Shown one piece after another: positions 32,059 through 32,997 of a stretch of 32,997 nucleotides of DNA. Within the stretch, counting starts at the first letter, position 1. Each line of letters opens with the position of its first letter. The translations under genes and the position numbers were made by a program. Origin of the DNA: Alphaproteobacteria bacterium (lineage in GTDB: Bacteria > Pseudomonadota > Alphaproteobacteria > UBA8366 > GCA-2717185); contig JBBDQU010000038.1 in the NCBI GenBank assembly GCA_040905865.1, positions 1 through 32,997 on the forward strand, given 5' to 3'. The notes below the pieces were generated by a model, which searched no databases, was not told where the DNA came from, and saw only the letters and a list, made by a program, of their open reading frames with translations.

Positions 32059-32496
32059 TCACGGGTCGTCGTTCGGACGCAACAGGCCGACGATTGCCCC
32101 TATGGCGACGGCGGTGAGGATGGCGGTAAGCGGGCTGTCCCGCACTTGTACCCGGGCCTCGTGTGTTGCAAGGCTGGTTGCGTCCTCCGCCTGCCGCGCA
32201 AGATCCGGCGGCGTCTCAAGTGTCGGGTTCGCACTCTGGCGATTCCCCGACCGGGCGGCGGCGATAACGATGCCGCCGACAAGCAGGAGTATGGCCGCCA
32301 TGATCAGGGCCGCCTGATAATCGGGCATTTCGATCGACAGTCGCAGGTAGCCCGCCGCGACCAGGAAACCGGCGCCTCCCAATATGACAAGCCCGCCGCA
32401 AAGCCCCATCACCGCCGCCCGGATCCGGCGGCGAACGGCGCTTCGGACACGATCCTGCATCCCGCCGAGCGAGCCGATCATTCCTGTAAGGTTCAT
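32059..32496 (-). CDS. YqjE-like small membrane protein (holin-X/YqjE type)
   Basis: A 145-residue protein. It begins MNLTGMIGSLGGMQDRVRSA, followed by two membrane helices (AAVMGLCGGLVILGGAGFLVAAG and ALIMAAILLLVGGIVIAAA), a charged linker and a third hydrophobic segment at the end (LTAILTAVAIGAIVGLLRP). The two-helix layout and its position directly after a YqjD/ElaB-like gene match the YqjE member of yqjDEK-type stress operons. It resembles the so-called phage holin family, but this context is not phage. GGGAGG precedes ATG 32496. It follows the YqjD-like gene by 22 bp. The last segment (SPLTAILTAVAIGAIVG) resembles the tail helix of YqjD proteins, an odd overlap of features. Confidence 0.75.
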   Translation of the reverse strand: MNLTGMIGSLGGMQDRVRSAVRRRIRAAVMGLCGGLVILGGAGFLVAAGYLRLSIEMPDYQAALIMAAILLLVGGIVIAAARSGNRQSANPTLETPPDLARQAEDATSLATHEARVQVRDSPLTAILTAVAIGAIVGLLRPNDDP

Positions 32497-32518
32497 GCAA
32501 CCTCCCCGTCCGGCCGTA

Positions 32519-32818
32519 TTATCGCTTGCGCAGCAATTGTGCGAGCAACAGGCCGGCGCCGAACGCGACGACCAGGCTTTGCAGCGGCTTGTCCCGCACC
32601 GTGTTTTCAACCGCTTCGGCGGACTGCCTGCCCTTGACGCCGATTTCGTTGGCGGCGTTACGCGCACCATTGCGCACGCTATCGGCGGTCCTGCTCGCCC
32701 TTTCCTTCAGACCGTCGGACATGGATTGGCTCATGGACGTCACGTCCCTGGTTAGCGTTTCAATAGATGCGCGGAGTTCCGCGATATCTTTCTTCAGGGT
32801 TTCGCTGTCGCTCGCCAT
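32519..32818 (-). CDS. YqjD/ElaB (DUF883) family membrane-anchored protein
   Basis: A 99-residue protein. A long amphipathic helix (ETLKKDIAELRASIETLTRD...) is followed by the family signature VKGRQSAEAVENTVRDKPLQ and a single C-terminal membrane helix SLVVAFGAGLLLAQLLRKR. In E. coli, the tail-anchored YqjD and ElaB bind ribosomes at the inner membrane in stationary phase. The same role is plausible here, supported by the exact EcfG stress promoter 92 bp upstream. AAGGAG lies seven bases before ATG 32818; an upstream extension to 32899 is not family-like. It is the first gene of the unit that continues into the YqjE-like and probably the MscS gene. Confidence 0.88.
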   Translation of the reverse strand: MASDSETLKKDIAELRASIETLTRDVTSMSQSMSDGLKERASRTADSVRNGARNAANEIGVKGRQSAEAVENTVRDKPLQSLVVAFGAGLLLAQLLRKR

Positions 32819-32909
32819 TGTTGAACTCCTTTTCAAACTGGATTCACGCCAAAATTTTGCCGGGAAGTGCTTCTCGAATGTCCATTGACCTTCCGGCACC
32901 AGCAGTATT

Positions 32910-32934
32910 AACGCACAAAACCGCGTCGGGTTCC
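32910..32934 (-). promoter_or_regulatory. EcfG-type general stress promoter of the YqjD-YqjE(-MscS) unit
   Basis: On the minus strand GGAAC (32934-32930), a 16-base spacer and CGTT (32913-32910) match the EcfG consensus exactly. The predicted start is near 32903, giving a leader of about 85 bases. The -35 box lies in the loop of a 7-bp inverted repeat (CGTCGGG...CCCGACG, 32924-32942) that also forms the first hairpin of the possible plus-strand RNA. Confidence 0.82.
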
Positions 32935-32987
32935 ACCCGACGTCAGACCGCTGACAAACCCCGTCGGATTTCCGGCGGGGTTTTCCT
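32912..32987 (+). ncRNA. Possible small RNA with three stem-loops and an intrinsic terminator
   Basis: The plus strand shows three consecutive hairpins: CGTCGGG-N5-CCCGACG (32924-32942), GTCAG-N4-CTGAC (32942-32955) and AAACCCCGTCGG-N4-CCGGCGGGGTTT (32956-32983), the last followed by T-rich sequence. A TTGACC (32885-32890) and TATTAA (32906-32911) with a 15-base spacer could serve as promoter. No plus-strand protein gene precedes this terminator; all nearby genes are minus strand. The product would be about 70 nt. It may instead be an isolated bidirectional terminator, so I am moderately unsure. Confidence 0.4.
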
Positions 32988-32990
32988 TTT
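32956..32990 (+). terminator. Rho-independent terminator at the right edge
   Basis: AAACCCCGTCGG (32956-32967) pairs with CCGGCGGGGTTT (32972-32983), 12 bp with one G-T wobble and a four-base loop. The T-rich run TTTTCCTTTT (32981-32990) follows on the plus strand. The minus strand has only TTT after the stem, so the plus direction fits best. Confidence 0.75.
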
Positions 32991-32997
32991 GAGTACT

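Noticed and set aside
32059-32496. Phage holin
   Set aside because: The fold class resembles holin-X, but the gene follows a YqjD/ElaB-like gene, and no phage gene is in the window.

Overview
The window is GC-rich chromosomal DNA of an alphaproteobacterium, most likely a Rhodospirillales-type organism. This rests on the gene families (multi-domain histidine kinases with FixJ-like output, an EcfG-like ECF sigma factor, MlaC, AI-2E/PerM, YqjD/YqjE-like pairs). It also rests on four exact copies of the alphaproteobacterial general-stress promoter GGAAC-N16/17-CGTT, each directly upstream of a gene and correctly oriented. No rRNA, tRNA, CRISPR array or complete insertion sequence was seen.

Layout. 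(1) 1-2250: an AT-rich, foreign-looking patch with a truncated DUF6429 gene, an HNH-like zinc-binding protein and a membrane-anchored MORN-repeat protein. (2) 2249-6631, minus strand: an operon of a molybdenum-hydroxylase large subunit followed by the alpha and beta E1 subunits of a TPP-dependent 2-oxo-acid/acetoin-type dehydrogenase. The partner subunits (FeS and FAD subunits, E2, E3) are not in the window. (3) 6955-13852, plus strand: a signalling block with a small unknown protein, a single-domain response regulator, a degenerate GGDEF/EAL-like protein, a large hybrid sensor kinase with a periplasmic solute-binding sensor, and a REC-EAL c-di-GMP phosphodiesterase. (4) 13991-19284, minus strand: envelope and stress genes (PRC-barrel repeat protein, MlaC-like, OmpA-like, glycine-zipper lipoprotein, Dps-like protein), with an IS630 scar. 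(5) 19471-23913, plus strand: a giant CheB-CheR-PAS-kinase-REC-REC-LuxR reading frame interrupted by one in-frame amber codon. (6) 24248-26143: small or degenerate genes and the EcfG-like sigma factor. (7) 26100-26880: abutting fragments of IS630, IS3 and IS66 elements. (8) 26905-27933: a proline-racemase-superfamily enzyme. (9) 28004-32997, minus strand: small membrane proteins, an EEP-family hydrolase, an AI-2E transporter, a BON-MscS channel and a YqjE/YqjD pair. The right edge carries a possible small RNA on the opposite strand.

How it fits together. The strongest system-level signal is a general-stress cluster. Four transcription units (PRC-barrel protein, PLDc_N small protein, AI-2E transporter, YqjD-YqjE and possibly MscS) have exact EcfG-type promoters, and an EcfG-like sigma gene lies among them. 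Two signalling blocks sit beside this cluster: the periplasmic-sensor kinase with a c-di-GMP phosphodiesterase, and the CheB/CheR kinase joined to a FixJ-like output. Short in-frame or gene-edge tandem duplications (15, 20, 24 and 45 bp units) recur, and IS decay is common, so the region appears to be remodelling actively.

Starts were chosen by Shine-Dalgarno position and family length, and several differ from the longest possible reading frame. All family calls come from reading motifs by eye, without database searches.
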